The notes under the pieces are model-generated. The model worked only from the letters and a program-made list of their open reading frames with translations. It was not told the origin of the DNA and searched no databases. From assembly GCA_964559835.1 (NCBI GenBank), contig CAZLJE010000010.1, forward strand, positions 62,001 to 126,000: DNA of 64,000 nt. The letters run 5' to 3'. This stretch comes from DAISJI01 sp964559835 (GTDB lineage Bacteria; Acidobacteriota; Terriglobia; Terriglobales; Acidobacteriaceae). Of the stretch, positions 1 through 9,300 are shown one piece after another. Positions within the stretch are counted from its first letter, which is position 1; each line of letters opens with the position of its first letter. The position numbers and the translations under genes were made by a program.

Positions 1-107
1 GATATCGGAATCCGCAGTTATTCACAAGTGTGCAGCGAGTTTCATGTGCTAGTTGTCATTGTGCAGCTTACAATGTGCGACTCTCAGGGATAACAATACG
101 TGCCGCC

Positions 108-2486
108 ATGGAGGAGCCATTGCTCAACCGACGTCGTCTTGTGTTACTCGTAGTTTCTGCTGCGCTCATCCTCTCAGCCGCTCTTTCTGTCACTCAGGAT
201 ATGACCCAGAGAGAGGCGGTACAGGCGTCGGTACGGGACAGCGCGGTGTTCTTGCAACGCGTTAAGCAGCGTCCTTCGCTGCCGGACCATGAGAAAGAAA
301 TCGACCGACTCCTCGCGCGCATGACACTCGCCGAAAAGGTCGGCCAGATGACTCAGCTCGAGATCGGCATGATCTCGAATGGTAAGGGGCAGTCTCTCGA
401 GATCGATCCGGCAACGTTGCGCAAGGCTGTCGTTCAATACGGCGTCGGCTCGATTCTTAACGTCAATGACGAAGCGCTCCCGCCGGAGAAGTGGCATCAG
501 ATCTTAAAGCAGATCGAGTCCGCCGCGGGCGAGACTCGCCTGAAGATACCTGTACTGTACGGAATCGATTCGATCCACGGCGCGAATTACGTTGTAGGGT
601 CCACATTGTTCCCACAGCCGATCGGCCTGGCGGCGACTTGGAATCCGGAGCTCGCGCTACGTGCAGCGGAGATCACAGCCGACGAAACGCGTGCCGTCGG
701 CATTCCCTGGAATTTCTCGCCCATTCTTGACGTGGGTCGGCAACCTTTGTGGCCGCGGCTCTACGAAACATTCGGTGAAGATCCTCATCTGGCGGAAGTA
801 ATGGGCACAGCTTTCGTGCGCGGATACGAGGGAAGCGATCCCTCCGACCCGCATCACGTCGCGAGCAGCCTGAAACATTACATTGGGTACTCCGGTCCAA
901 CCAGCGGGCGCGACCGGACCCCGGCGCTGATCCCGGAAGTCACTCTGCGCGAATACTATTTGCCGACTTTCCGTGCTGCGGTCGAGGCGGGAGCGCGCAC
1001 CGTCATGGTGAATTCTTCGGAGGTCAACGGCATTCCCGGCCACGTAAATCGATATCTGCTGACCGACGTTCTGCGCAAGGAACTCAAGTTCGACGGCTTT
1101 GTCGTCTCCGATTGGGAGGACATCAAAAAGCTGGCGAGCATTCACCACGTCGCCGCCACCGAGAAGGACGCGACCCGTATGGCGATCATGGCGGGCATCG
1201 ATATGAGCATGGTGCCGAGCGATTACAGCTTTGCGGACCTGCTGACGCAACTGGTGAAGGAAGGCTCGGTGCCCATGTCGCGCATCGATGAAGCCGTGCG
1301 CCGCATCTTGAGCGTGAAATATCAGCTCGGATTGTTTCGCAGCGCGCTGCCGGACGACACCGCAAGCCAGCGTATCGGCACTTCCGCCTCGCGCGCGGTC
1401 GCGTTGCAGGCGGCCCGGGAATCGGTAGTGTTGCTGAAGAACAACGGCAACGTGCTGCCGCTGCGTACTGGCGCCCGTGTCCTGCTGACCGGCCCGACCG
1501 CTGACACGCTGGTCTCTTTGAACAACGGCTGGACGTACACCTGGCAAGGCGACCGCGCCGATTTGTATCCGAAGGACCGCCCAACCGTTCGACGGGCCCT
1601 GGAAGCAAAGCTCGGCACAACAAACCTCGCATATGTTGCCGGAGTTGATTTCGAGAAGGAGATCGACATTCCCGCAGCGAAGGCGGCCGCCGGGAACGCC
1701 GATGTCATTGTCGTTGCGGCCGGTGAGCCGTCGTATGCCGAAACACCGGGGAACATCAACGATCTGACGCTGACCGAACCTCAACTGCGCCTTACCGAGA
1801 CAATGATTGAGACCGGTAAGCCCGTTGTGTTGGTTCTGATCGAAGGGCGACCGCGCATCATCAGCCGTGTAGCCGACAGAGTCGCCGGAATCGTGCTTGC
1901 ACTGAATCCCAGCAACGAGGGTGGCCAAGCGATTTCGGATGTGCTTTTTGGGGATGTGAACCCCAGCGGAAGGCTGCCGCTCACCTACCCCCGTGATCCC
2001 AACGCGCTCCTCACCTACGACCGGAAGGCGTTCGAGAACGGCGACCAGGGGTTTGGGCTCAAAGCATTTCAGCCGCAGTTTGAGTTCGGCGCGGGGCTCA
2101 GCTACACGAAGTACTCGTATTCGAACCTGCAAGTCACACCCTCTTCTGTCCCAGAAAACGGAACCGTGCAGGTACGCGTCACGGTCACAAATACCGGCAC
2201 AACGGCAGGCAAGGAAGTCGTGCAGGTCTATTTATCGGACCTTGTCGCATCGATGACACCGCCGGGTAAGCGGCTGGTGCGGTTCTCAAAAATTCCGCTA
2301 CAGCCAGGAGCGAGTGACACTCTAACGTTCACGCTGACCCGCGAAGACATGTCATTCGTTGGTCCGAACAATAAGCCCGTCGTGGAACCAGGCGCTTTCG
2401 AGGTGCACGTCGGCGACCAGATGCAGCGGTTCGAGCTGTTGCCTGCAGTTAAGGCGGCCGTTAAGGCCGCTTCCACCGCAAAGTGA
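108..2486 (+). CDS. Exported glycoside hydrolase family 3 beta-glucosidase
   Basis: Probably releases terminal beta-linked sugar units in the periplasm or outside the cell. The translation shows an N-terminal hydrophobic segment (about residues 9-27) acting as signal peptide, then the GH3 barrel domain ending in the VVSDW motif whose Asp (residue 335) is the expected nucleophile. The second GH3 domain begins near ESVVLLKNNG (about residue 438), and a fibronectin III-like domain (about 680-755) closes the protein. At 792 residues it has the usual length for three-domain GH3 enzymes. The frame is open further upstream to position 30, but I chose ATG 108 because it directly precedes the charged start and hydrophobic core of the signal peptide. 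It lies beside a GH30 remnant and a LacI regulator, so it likely belongs to a glycan-use locus. The substrate cannot be told from the sequence. Confidence 0.93.
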   Translation: MEEPLLNRRRLVLLVVSAALILSAALSVTQDMTQREAVQASVRDSAVFLQRVKQRPSLPDHEKEIDRLLARMTLAEKVGQMTQLEIGMISNGKGQSLEIDPATLRKAVVQYGVGSILNVNDEALPPEKWHQILKQIESAAGETRLKIPVLYGIDSIHGANYVVGSTLFPQPIGLAATWNPELALRAAEITADETRAVGIPWNFSPILDVGRQPLWPRLYETFGEDPHLAEVMGTAFVRGYEGSDPSDPHHVASSLKHYIGYSGPTSGRDRTPALIPEVTLREYYLPTFRAAVEAGARTVMVNSSEVNGIPGHVNRYLLTDVLRKELKFDGFVVSDWEDIKKLASIHHVAATEKDATRMAIMAGIDMSMVPSDYSFADLLTQLVKEGSVPMSRIDEAVRRILSVKYQLGLFRSALPDDTASQRIGTSASRAVALQAARESVVLLKNNGNVLPLRTGARVLLTGPTADTLVSLNNGWTYTWQGDRADLYPKDRPTVRRALEAKLGTTNLAYVAGVDFEKEIDIPAAKAAAGNADVIVVAAGEPSYAETPGNINDLTLTEPQLRLTETMIETGKPVVLVLIEGRPRIISRVADRVAGIVLALNPSNEGGQAISDVLFGDVNPSGRLPLTYPRDPNALLTYDRKAFENGDQGFGLKAFQPQFEFGAGLSYTKYSYSNLQVTPSSVPENGTVQVRVTVTNTGTTAGKEVVQVYLSDLVASMTPPGKRLVRFSKIPLQPGASDTLTFTLTREDMSFVGPNNKPVVEPGAFEVHVGDQMQRFELLPAVKAAVKAASTAK

Positions 2487-2880
2487 CGATCGAATCGGCG
2501 GGAAGTTCGACAACCGCACGCTGGTCCGCAACACGCACGGCCACGGAACGTAATGCGCCCGGTTCGTGACCACGAGGACGGTTTCGCCATTCAGGTCGGC
2601 AGCGACATGATCTAACCGGGCGGTACTTTCGCTGCCGATCCGGATGCGCCGCGCGCAAAGCTGCGCGAAAAATGGGCCATAGCGTGATACTGGCCGCTGT
2701 AACGCACCGCCTTTGATTGCAAGTCGACCGTGACAAGACCTCCGCAATTGAACGGGCCGATGTTAGGGGTCTTTTTTCATCAAGCGCATAATTCGAACCG
2801 ATGATGCACCGGCACCAATGGCGCAATATGCCGCTGAACTTCTGCGCCGAGCTTCTCAAAAATCGCTAGCGTCTTTTTGT
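2461..2880 (-). pseudogene. C-terminal remnant of a GH30 glycoside hydrolase, frameshifted
   Basis: Reading the minus strand in successive frames gives the typical C-terminal end of a GH30 (glucosylceramidase/beta-glucosidase type) enzyme. The pieces are ALDEK, then TPNIGPFNCGGLVTVD and QYHAMAHFSRSFARGA in a second frame, then LDHVAADLNGETVLVVTN in a third, then AVVELPADSIVTLRW and a stop at 2461-2463. At least three frame changes are needed, one at a run of six A residues. The rest of the gene and its start are missing. Its 3' end overlaps the end of the GH3 gene by 26 bases. The family call is from memory of GH30 C-termini. The motif order is right and the match spans about 130 residues, so I am fairly sure that it is a dead gene. 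Confidence 0.75.
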
Positions 2881-2909
2881 CGTCTGTGAAAGAATCGCTT
2901 CAATTCGCA

Positions 2910-2925
2910 ACAAAAACGTTTCTGC
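2910..2925. promoter_or_regulatory. Putative LacI-family operator upstream of lacI
   Basis: ACAAAAACGTTTCTGC matches the perfect palindrome at 6231-6246 in 14 of 16 positions and has the central CG typical of LacI/PurR operators. It lies about 100 bases before the lacI start, so it suggests autoregulation. Confidence 0.6.
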
Positions 2926-3023
2926 TACGCGAGATAAATTTGAGTCAATATCGAACCGGTCGACGATAAAGAGTTTGACCTAGCCGGCGACCTCACGCAG
3001 AGGGCCTTTCGGCGAGTTGACAA

Positions 3024-4202
3024 GTGACCACCCCCGCGACAAAAGACATCGAGCAACGAGCGCCCCGATCCAAGCAGCGTGTCAATCTGAAAACTCTCGC
3101 CAAGCACCTTGGCCTTTCCACGACCACAATCTCGGTAGTGGTCAATGATGCGCCCGCAGCGCAGGCTATCTCGCAGGAAACGAGAGCGAGAATCCTGAAA
3201 GCAGCCCAGGAACTTAATTACCGGCCGAACTTCTTTGCTCGCTCGCTTCGACAGCAGCGCAGCCTGATGGTCGCAATGATGCTTCAAGAAATCAGCGAAG
3301 GATACGCGGCCTCAATCATGCGCGGCATTGAGGACCATCTTCTGCACGAAGGCTATCTTTATTTCGTCGCCAGCCATCGTGGCAAGCCCGACTTGATCGA
3401 TGAGTATTCTCACCTGTTGATCGAACGCGGTGTGGAAGGGCTGATCTGCGTGAACACGCCACTTCAAACCGCTCTTCCGGTGCCGGTCGTCTGCGTGTCT
3501 GGAGACAGTGATCTCCCTGGAGTAACCAGCATTTCCGTGGACAACCACAAAGCCATGCACGTTGCCATCAAACACCTGGTGGATCTCGGACATAAGCGCA
3601 TCGCCTTCTTCAAAGGTCATCCCGGCAGCGCCGATACGGAGACTCGGTGGGAGGGCGTCTGCAAGTCCGCGAACAAACTTGGGATAGAGGTGTTGCCTGA
3701 ACTGACCATCCAGTTGCAGAGCAAGCACGGCGGCGAAGATCCATCGACTCCCGATGAGGGATATGTTTACGGTCAGAAACTTCTTGATCGCAAGGAGCCT
3801 TTCACCGCCCTGGTGGCATTCAACGACATGTCCGCGATCGGTGCCATCAGGACCTTCCAGGACAAAGGGTTGCGCGTGCCGCAGGATATTTCGGTGATCG
3901 GCTTCGACGACATCCAAGCGGCGTCATTCCAAAATCCAAGGCTGACAACGGTGCGTCAACCGATGCACCGCATGGGAGAATTGGCCGCGATCACCCTGTT
4001 GAAGCGGATCACCAATCCCGACGAAGTGCAGAAGAACCTGAGAGTACATGCGGAGCTGATAATTCGGGAATCGACCGCGCCGCCCGCCTCGCCCCTGATC
4101 AAACGCAGGGCTACGCGGCTCGTTGCGCATTCGGCTGCGAACGGACGAGAACCTGAATGTGCCAAAACGTCAGCACCGCGAACAGCACGCAACAGAAATT
4201 GA
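3024..4202 (+). CDS. LacI-family transcriptional regulator
   Basis: DNA-binding sugar-responsive regulator. Residues 22-41 form the LacI helix-turn-helix (KTLAKHLGLSTTTISVVVND), followed by the hinge with NYRPNFFARSL and a periplasmic-binding-protein-like effector domain (SVIGFDD near residue 295). The GTG at 3024 gives an N-terminus of normal length. LacI proteins usually stop soon after the IRES-type motif seen at 347-350. Here about 38 extra residues follow, and the last 30 (from 4111 on) are encoded by DNA that is antisense to a dead MFS transporter, so the tail is probably acquired junk. Matching operators at 2910 and at 6156-6246 suggest that it controls itself and the divergent ASPIC and receptor genes. 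The effector sugar is unknown. Confidence 0.92.
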   Translation: MTTPATKDIEQRAPRSKQRVNLKTLAKHLGLSTTTISVVVNDAPAAQAISQETRARILKAAQELNYRPNFFARSLRQQRSLMVAMMLQEISEGYAASIMRGIEDHLLHEGYLYFVASHRGKPDLIDEYSHLLIERGVEGLICVNTPLQTALPVPVVCVSGDSDLPGVTSISVDNHKAMHVAIKHLVDLGHKRIAFFKGHPGSADTETRWEGVCKSANKLGIEVLPELTIQLQSKHGGEDPSTPDEGYVYGQKLLDRKEPFTALVAFNDMSAIGAIRTFQDKGLRVPQDISVIGFDDIQAASFQNPRLTTVRQPMHRMGELAAITLLKRITNPDEVQKNLRVHAELIIRESTAPPASPLIKRRATRLVAHSAANGREPECAKTSAPRTARNRN

Positions 4203-4290
4203 CCATGAATCCGGCTCTCAGACTGCCGGAGTACGAACGGACGACGCCTACCGCCAGAGGAATCGCGGCCCCGCCGAAGCCGCAGAAGCC
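4111..4290 (-). pseudogene. Last 59 codons of an MFS transporter
   Basis: The minus strand encodes GFCGFGGAAIPLAVGVV and then AGFMVNFCCVLFAVLTFWHI before a stop at 4111-4113. That is the last loop and twelfth transmembrane helix of a major facilitator transporter. The frame is closed just upstream by TAA at 4291-4293, which marks the break point. The fragment is too short for standard ORF calling. It is overlapped in another frame by the end of the ASPIC gene and on the other strand by the end of lacI. The position beside lacI fits a lost sugar permease. Confidence 0.7.
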
Positions 4291-6128
4291 TTACGGGTGC
4301 TCTTTGGCCGCAACAGGTTTGGGGTAACGGTAACTTCGGGCACAGGTGCAGGCTTGCCTTGAGTGGCAGGTGCGCCGACCGCCGGCAGGGCAACGCGGCC
4401 TGTGATCCCTTTGCCTTCCGTCATCTTGTAAATGACATCCGCTGGCACATCGGTCACTGTGTCGACCTGTCCGCTCGGCCAGGACACGACAACCTTGCTT
4501 ATCGTCGCGTCCGCACCGAGGCCGAAGTGGAGGCGTAAATCGTTTTGGGATAGATAGCTCCCGCCTCCGCGCACCTCGTTAAATTGCGTGAAGCTGGGAG
4601 AGGTGACGGTCACGCGCGCGCCGATCGCGGCTCGATTGCTCTTAGTCCCAACCAGCTGAAACTCAACCCGATGATTGCTGTTGCGGCTTTTATTGATCAG
4701 CAGCGAAGGTGGCTGGCCGATGTTGAGAACCAGAATGTCCATGTTGCCGTCGTTATAGATGTCGCCAAAAGCGGCGCCGCGGCGCGATTCGGGCGGCATC
4801 TCGAATAGGCCTGAAGCTTTGGAAATGTCTTCGAATGTCCCGTTGTGATTGTTACGGAACATTTGCATAGGCTCTTTGTAGCCAGGGCTGCCATGAATAG
4901 CGTCCACCTGCGGATAGACGTGTCCATTGGCAACGAAGACGTCGACCCAACCGTCATTGTCGAAATCAACGAAACCGGCCCCCCATTTCACGTAGGGGAA
5001 ACTTGGCTGGCCGAGTTTCCCCGGCCAGGACATATCCGAAAAGGCACCTCCACCGAGGTTCCGGTAGAGATTGTCGACCTGGTCGGTGTAGTTGGTTACG
5101 AACAGGTCGAGCCTGCCGTCATGATCGTAGTCGGCGAAATCGACTCCCATCGAGCCGAGTTCCTGGCCGTCTTCGCCGAGGGCCGCTCCAGACAGCATGC
5201 CGACTTCTTCAAACGTACCGTCATGCCGGTTGTGATAGAGGAAGTTCGGCCCGGCATCGTTCGCTACGAACAGATCAGGCCAGCCGTCGTTGTCGTAATC
5301 GCCCCAGATTGCGCCCAGACCGTAGCGGCCCGAGGGATCGTCCATCCCAGCTTTCTTGGATACATCCTCGAAAGTCCCATCACCGCGGTTGTGAAACAGG
5401 TAATCGCCTTCACCCGCCATTCCCCAAGGTCCACATTGGACCAGCACGCCCTTGAAGCGACAGAATTTTTCGTCGCTGCCAAAGGCGGGGAGATGGTTCA
5501 TATCCACGTGGACGTAACGGGAAACGAACAAGTCAACGTTACCATCGCGATCATAATCCCCCCAGGCGGCACCGGTGGCAAAACCGGTGATTCCACCAAG
5601 CCCGGCTTTCTGAGTCACATCCTGAAACTTGCAGTTCCCGAGCCCCCGATACAGAACGCTATGTCCGTAGCCGGTTACGAATAGATCCAGATTACCGTCG
5701 TTGTCGAAATCGGCCACGGCAACGCCCATGCCCCAGCCTTTCACGGTGAGTCCGGCCTGCTCGGTGATGTCAGTGAATTTGCCGTCGGCTCCTTGGTGAT
5801 AAAGAGTGACCATCAAATCGCCACCGGCGCGGAAGCGATCGATACTTGATCCGTTGGTTACGACAATATCCAGCCGGCCGTCGTTGTCACAGGCAAACAA
5901 GCCCACTCCTCCGCTCATGGACTCGACAATATAGTGCTGCTCCTTCGAAGCCAGATGGGAAACGGTCAGTCCAACTCCCGGCGCGATATCGACGAACTGC
6001 GGAACCGGAGTGGAGGTGTCATTCTGCGCCGCCAACGACCAGGCAAAAAGGAGCAGGAGGCACAACAGGGCACGAGAAGGAGGAGGAAGAGGGCGGCGGG
6101 CCATAGTTAGAGTCAGGAACTCGGCCAT
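4248..6128 (-). CDS. Exported FG-GAP/ASPIC-UnbV (CRTAC1-like) protein
   Basis: Secreted beta-propeller-type protein of a family abundant in Acidobacteriota; function unknown, probably binding or adhesion. A signal peptide ending near SLAAQ is followed by repeated FG-GAP/VCBS blades with calcium-binding-like DxDxDG patterns (DFDNDGNLDLF, DYDRDGNVDLF, DYDNDGWPDLF, DYDHDGRLDLF). The ASPIC/UnbV domain (IGARVTV to VVSWPSGQVD) follows near the end. The first possible start is 6128; ATG 6104, eight codons later, gives a neater signal peptide. The last 14 codons run into the MFS remnant, so the original C-terminus has been replaced. It is divergent from the receptor gene at 6362, and two LacI-type operators lie just upstream. 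Confidence 0.9.
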   Translation of the reverse strand: MAEFLTLTMARRPLPPPSRALLCLLLLFAWSLAAQNDTSTPVPQFVDIAPGVGLTVSHLASKEQHYIVESMSGGVGLFACDNDGRLDIVVTNGSSIDRFRAGGDLMVTLYHQGADGKFTDITEQAGLTVKGWGMGVAVADFDNDGNLDLFVTGYGHSVLYRGLGNCKFQDVTQKAGLGGITGFATGAAWGDYDRDGNVDLFVSRYVHVDMNHLPAFGSDEKFCRFKGVLVQCGPWGMAGEGDYLFHNRGDGTFEDVSKKAGMDDPSGRYGLGAIWGDYDNDGWPDLFVANDAGPNFLYHNRHDGTFEEVGMLSGAALGEDGQELGSMGVDFADYDHDGRLDLFVTNYTDQVDNLYRNLGGGAFSDMSWPGKLGQPSFPYVKWGAGFVDFDNDGWVDVFVANGHVYPQVDAIHGSPGYKEPMQMFRNNHNGTFEDISKASGLFEMPPESRRGAAFGDIYNDGNMDILVLNIGQPPSLLINKSRNSNHRVEFQLVGTKSNRAAIGARVTVTSPSFTQFNEVRGGGSYLSQNDLRLHFGLGADATISKVVVSWPSGQVDTVTDVPADVIYKMTEGKGITGRVALPAVGAPATQGKPAPVPEVTVTPNLLRPKSTRKASAASAGPRFLWR

Positions 6129-6155
6129 TGTAGGGCGAAATCCTTCTATCGGCTC

Positions 6156-6171
6156 ACAAAAACGATTCTTT
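6156..6171. promoter_or_regulatory. Putative LacI-family operator (variant)
   Basis: ACAAAAACGATTCTTT matches the palindrome at 6231 in 13 of 16 positions. It lies 28 bases upstream of the minus-strand ASPIC gene. Confidence 0.45.
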
Positions 6172-6174
6172 TCA

Positions 6175-6190
6175 ACAGAAACATTCTTGT
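6175..6190. promoter_or_regulatory. Putative LacI-family operator (variant)
   Basis: ACAGAAACATTCTTGT matches the perfect site in 13 of 16 positions and abuts the TTGACA box at 6190. It is 19 bases from the previous site start to start, nearly two helical turns. Confidence 0.4.
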
Positions 6191-6218
6191 TGACAAGCTA
6201 GTATTTTAGTATTAGAAA
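6190..6218 (+). promoter_or_regulatory. Putative sigma-70 promoter of the receptor gene
   Basis: TTGACA at 6190-6195, a 17-base spacer, then TAGAAA at 6213-6218. The expected transcription start falls just before the operator at 6231. Confidence 0.45.
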
Positions 6219-6230
6219 TTTGACGCGTTT

Positions 6231-6246
6231 ACAGAAACGTTTCTGT
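6231..6246. promoter_or_regulatory. Perfect 16-bp palindromic LacI-type operator
   Basis: ACAGAAACGTTTCTGT is identical to its own reverse complement and has the central CG of LacI-family sites. It sits just downstream of the putative promoter, where a bound repressor would block transcription of the receptor gene. Confidence 0.65.
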
Positions 6247-6361
6247 TTGTGGGGACAGAGACGTCCCATAGAGTGCTAATCCGTACAGCAGTCTCCCATT
6301 GGGTTCTCAGATTTGAGAAAAGGCGGGGTTCTGTGCACAGCCCGCTATATAGGGGTGGGGT

Positions 6362-9300
6362 ATGGCTTCCAGGCTGTTACGGTCGTTCGCTGTTCTCGCC
6401 GTCTTTTGTTTGATCGTCCTGCCGTATTCGTTTGCTCAGAGGAATACCGGCGATATTCACGGAACAGTCACTGACCAGAGCGGTGCTGTGATTCCGGGAT
6501 GCGCACTCACGCTGACCGACCAGGCTACTGGAGCTGTGCGCAACACCACCACGGATGCGCAGGGCGACTTCAACATCCTTCAGGTCGCGGTCGGGAACTA
6601 CACGATCACCGCATCCAAGGACGGGTTCAAGACGGTGACGCAGAAGGACCTGGCAGTGCACGTTTCGACAGTCACAACCGCGGCCTTCCGGTTGCCGGTA
6701 GGCACGTCCAATGAGACGGTGGACGTGGAGGCGGCGGGGGTCACGTTGAACACGGAGAACGGCGAAGTGGGCGGCACGATGCTCAGCAACCAGGTGAGCC
6801 AGTTGCCGCTGAACGGCCGCAATTTCATCGAGTTGACTACGCTCATGCCGGGCGCGGCGGTGGGAGGAGGCTTCGACAATAAGCAAAAGGGACTGCTGGC
6901 AGGCGTGGACATTTCGTTTAGCGGCGCGCCGGCCAATGCGAACCAGTGGCGCGTAAACGGGGCGAACAACAATGACGAAGGCTCACAACGCACCATTCTG
7001 ATTTATCCCTCCGTGGACTCCATCCAGGAATTCAAGATCCTCCGCAACAGCTACGGCCCTGAGTATGGCGGCGCCGGTGGCGCGCAGATCAATATCGTCA
7101 CCAAAGCGGGTGGAAACCAGTTCCATGGTGATGCCTACTACTTCGGCCGCAACAGTGCTCTGAATGCGTCAAACTACTTCCTTGGCCAGCAAAAGGCGAA
7201 CTGTACGCCTGGGGACCCGGTTTGCGGAAAGAAAAACTATCTGCGGCGCAACGATTTCGGCTACACCATCGGCGGTCCGATCAAGAAGCAGAAGGCCTTT
7301 TTCTTCTTCTCGCAAGAGTGGAACAGAGAGCGCCGCGGCCAGGTGCGGCAGGGGTGGATTCCCACCGCTGCGGAGCGTGGTGGAAACTTCAATGATATCG
7401 CTGGGTGCCCAGCCGGTTCCGGCGCGCCCGGGGTCCCGAGGGATCCAACTACCGGAAAGCCATTTACCAACAACACCATTCCCTCGGCCCAACTCAGCCC
7501 TGCCGGCCAGGCATACCTCTCCCAACTTCCAAACCCGAACCTCAGCAATCTCTGCGCCCCCTATGACTGGGTATCGCAGGTGGGAATCCCACTGGACTGG
7601 CGCGAAGAGAACGCCCGCGGCGACGTGAATCTCACCAAGAGCACCACGTTGATGATCAACTTCACCAATGAATCTTGGAAGAATCCGTTGCACGGATATG
7701 GAGAGGGCGGGCTGTGGGGCGAACAGAACTGGCCCGCGGTAAGCGACTCATGGTCGCAGCCCAGCAAGATGATGGTGGCCAAACTGACCACGACCCTCGG
7801 CAGCAACAAGGTGAACGATTTCGCCTTCTCCTGGGGGGCAAACCGCATCAACATCACCCAGGCCGGCGATACTCCTGGATTGCAGCAGTCGATCGTCTCC
7901 GCCATGCCGCTGATTTTTCCTACCAGCGGCAAGACGCACGCCGGCCAGCTACCCGAACAGATCTGCTGGTGCTCGACGTATCTTGGCACCCTCGGCCCGT
8001 GGAGCAACCGCCAGGACTTGTTCACGTGGAAGGATGATTTTTCGATCATTAAGGGCAAGCACAACTTCAAGCTCGGCATCCTCTACGACCAGAACTCGAA
8101 AGACGAGGAACAGGGCGAAGAGGCCGGCGGAATGTGGGGAGCGGCAGGTTACAACGGCAGCCTTTCCGGCCCTGGCTTTGCCTGGAGTAGCCCGACCGGC
8201 CAGCAGTGGTCAGACACGATCCTGAAGGGCACGCTCTGGGGAGTGAACGAAAACAACCGCAACCCTATCAGCGATCCTCGCTGGCGCGATATCGAGTTCT
8301 ACTTTGGCGATACGTGGAAGGTAGCCAGGAGGTTAACCCTGAATTACGGCTTCCGCTGGTCGCTCATGCCTCAAGCGTGGTTGGCTGATAACAAGCTGGC
8401 AGCCTTCGAGCCTTCCGCCTACTCTGCCGCTCTAGGTGCGGATCCTTGCAACGGCGTCGTGCTCGCAGCAGGGGCGCCGAATGGGTGTCAAGCGCTCGGT
8501 TTCAAGGGAGGTGTCTATTCCAAGAATCGCAGTATTGTTCCGTCAAACAACCACCTGATTGCGCCGCGCATCGGTTTCGCATGGGATGTATGGGGTAATG
8601 CGAAATGGGTGCTACGCGCGGGCGTTGGGCAATTCTTCGCTCGCGATCCGATCAGCGGCACCAGCACCCGGCTGGTGGGCGCCAATCCACCGTTCACCGT
8701 CGGCACCGGCGCTGAGCGCACGCTTGACGGTCCCTTTGCCGCTGGCGCCAACTTGTTCGATGCCTCCTTGGGAGGCACGCCAACCCAAAGCGTGCAACTG
8801 AACACGAATCTTGCCAATAGCTGGCAGTGGAACCTGACAAGTGAATTCCAGCCGTTCAATAACGCCAAGTTGGAGATTGGATATGTAGGCTTGCGTGGCA
8901 TTCACCTCGCGACCTATTTCGATATTGATCAGTTGCCGCCGCAGAACCGTTTAGCCTGGATCGAACGGGCGTCTGGCGACAATGCTCCCAAACTGTTCCC
9001 ATACGGCGCCTTGTTCAGCAGCGGCAAGCCCGGAGCCATTTACCAATGGGCCCATAATGGCGATTCGGTTTATCATTCGCTGCAAGCGATGTTTACGGTG
9101 AAGATGACGCGTAACTCGGTCTGGCAGACGAGTTATACCTGGTCCAAGAACATCGCCAACACCGAAACCGATTACCCCAATAACCAGGACGGAATCGCGG
9201 ACCTCTACAATACGCGCGCCAGCCGCGGCCTATCCACCTTCGACCGGCCGCACGTGTTCTCGTCCAGCCTGGTTTACAACCTGCCGACCCTCGCAGGACG

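Noticed and set aside
657..2132. A 491-codon open frame antisense to the GH3 gene
   Set aside because: Shadow of the GH3 gene without family features.
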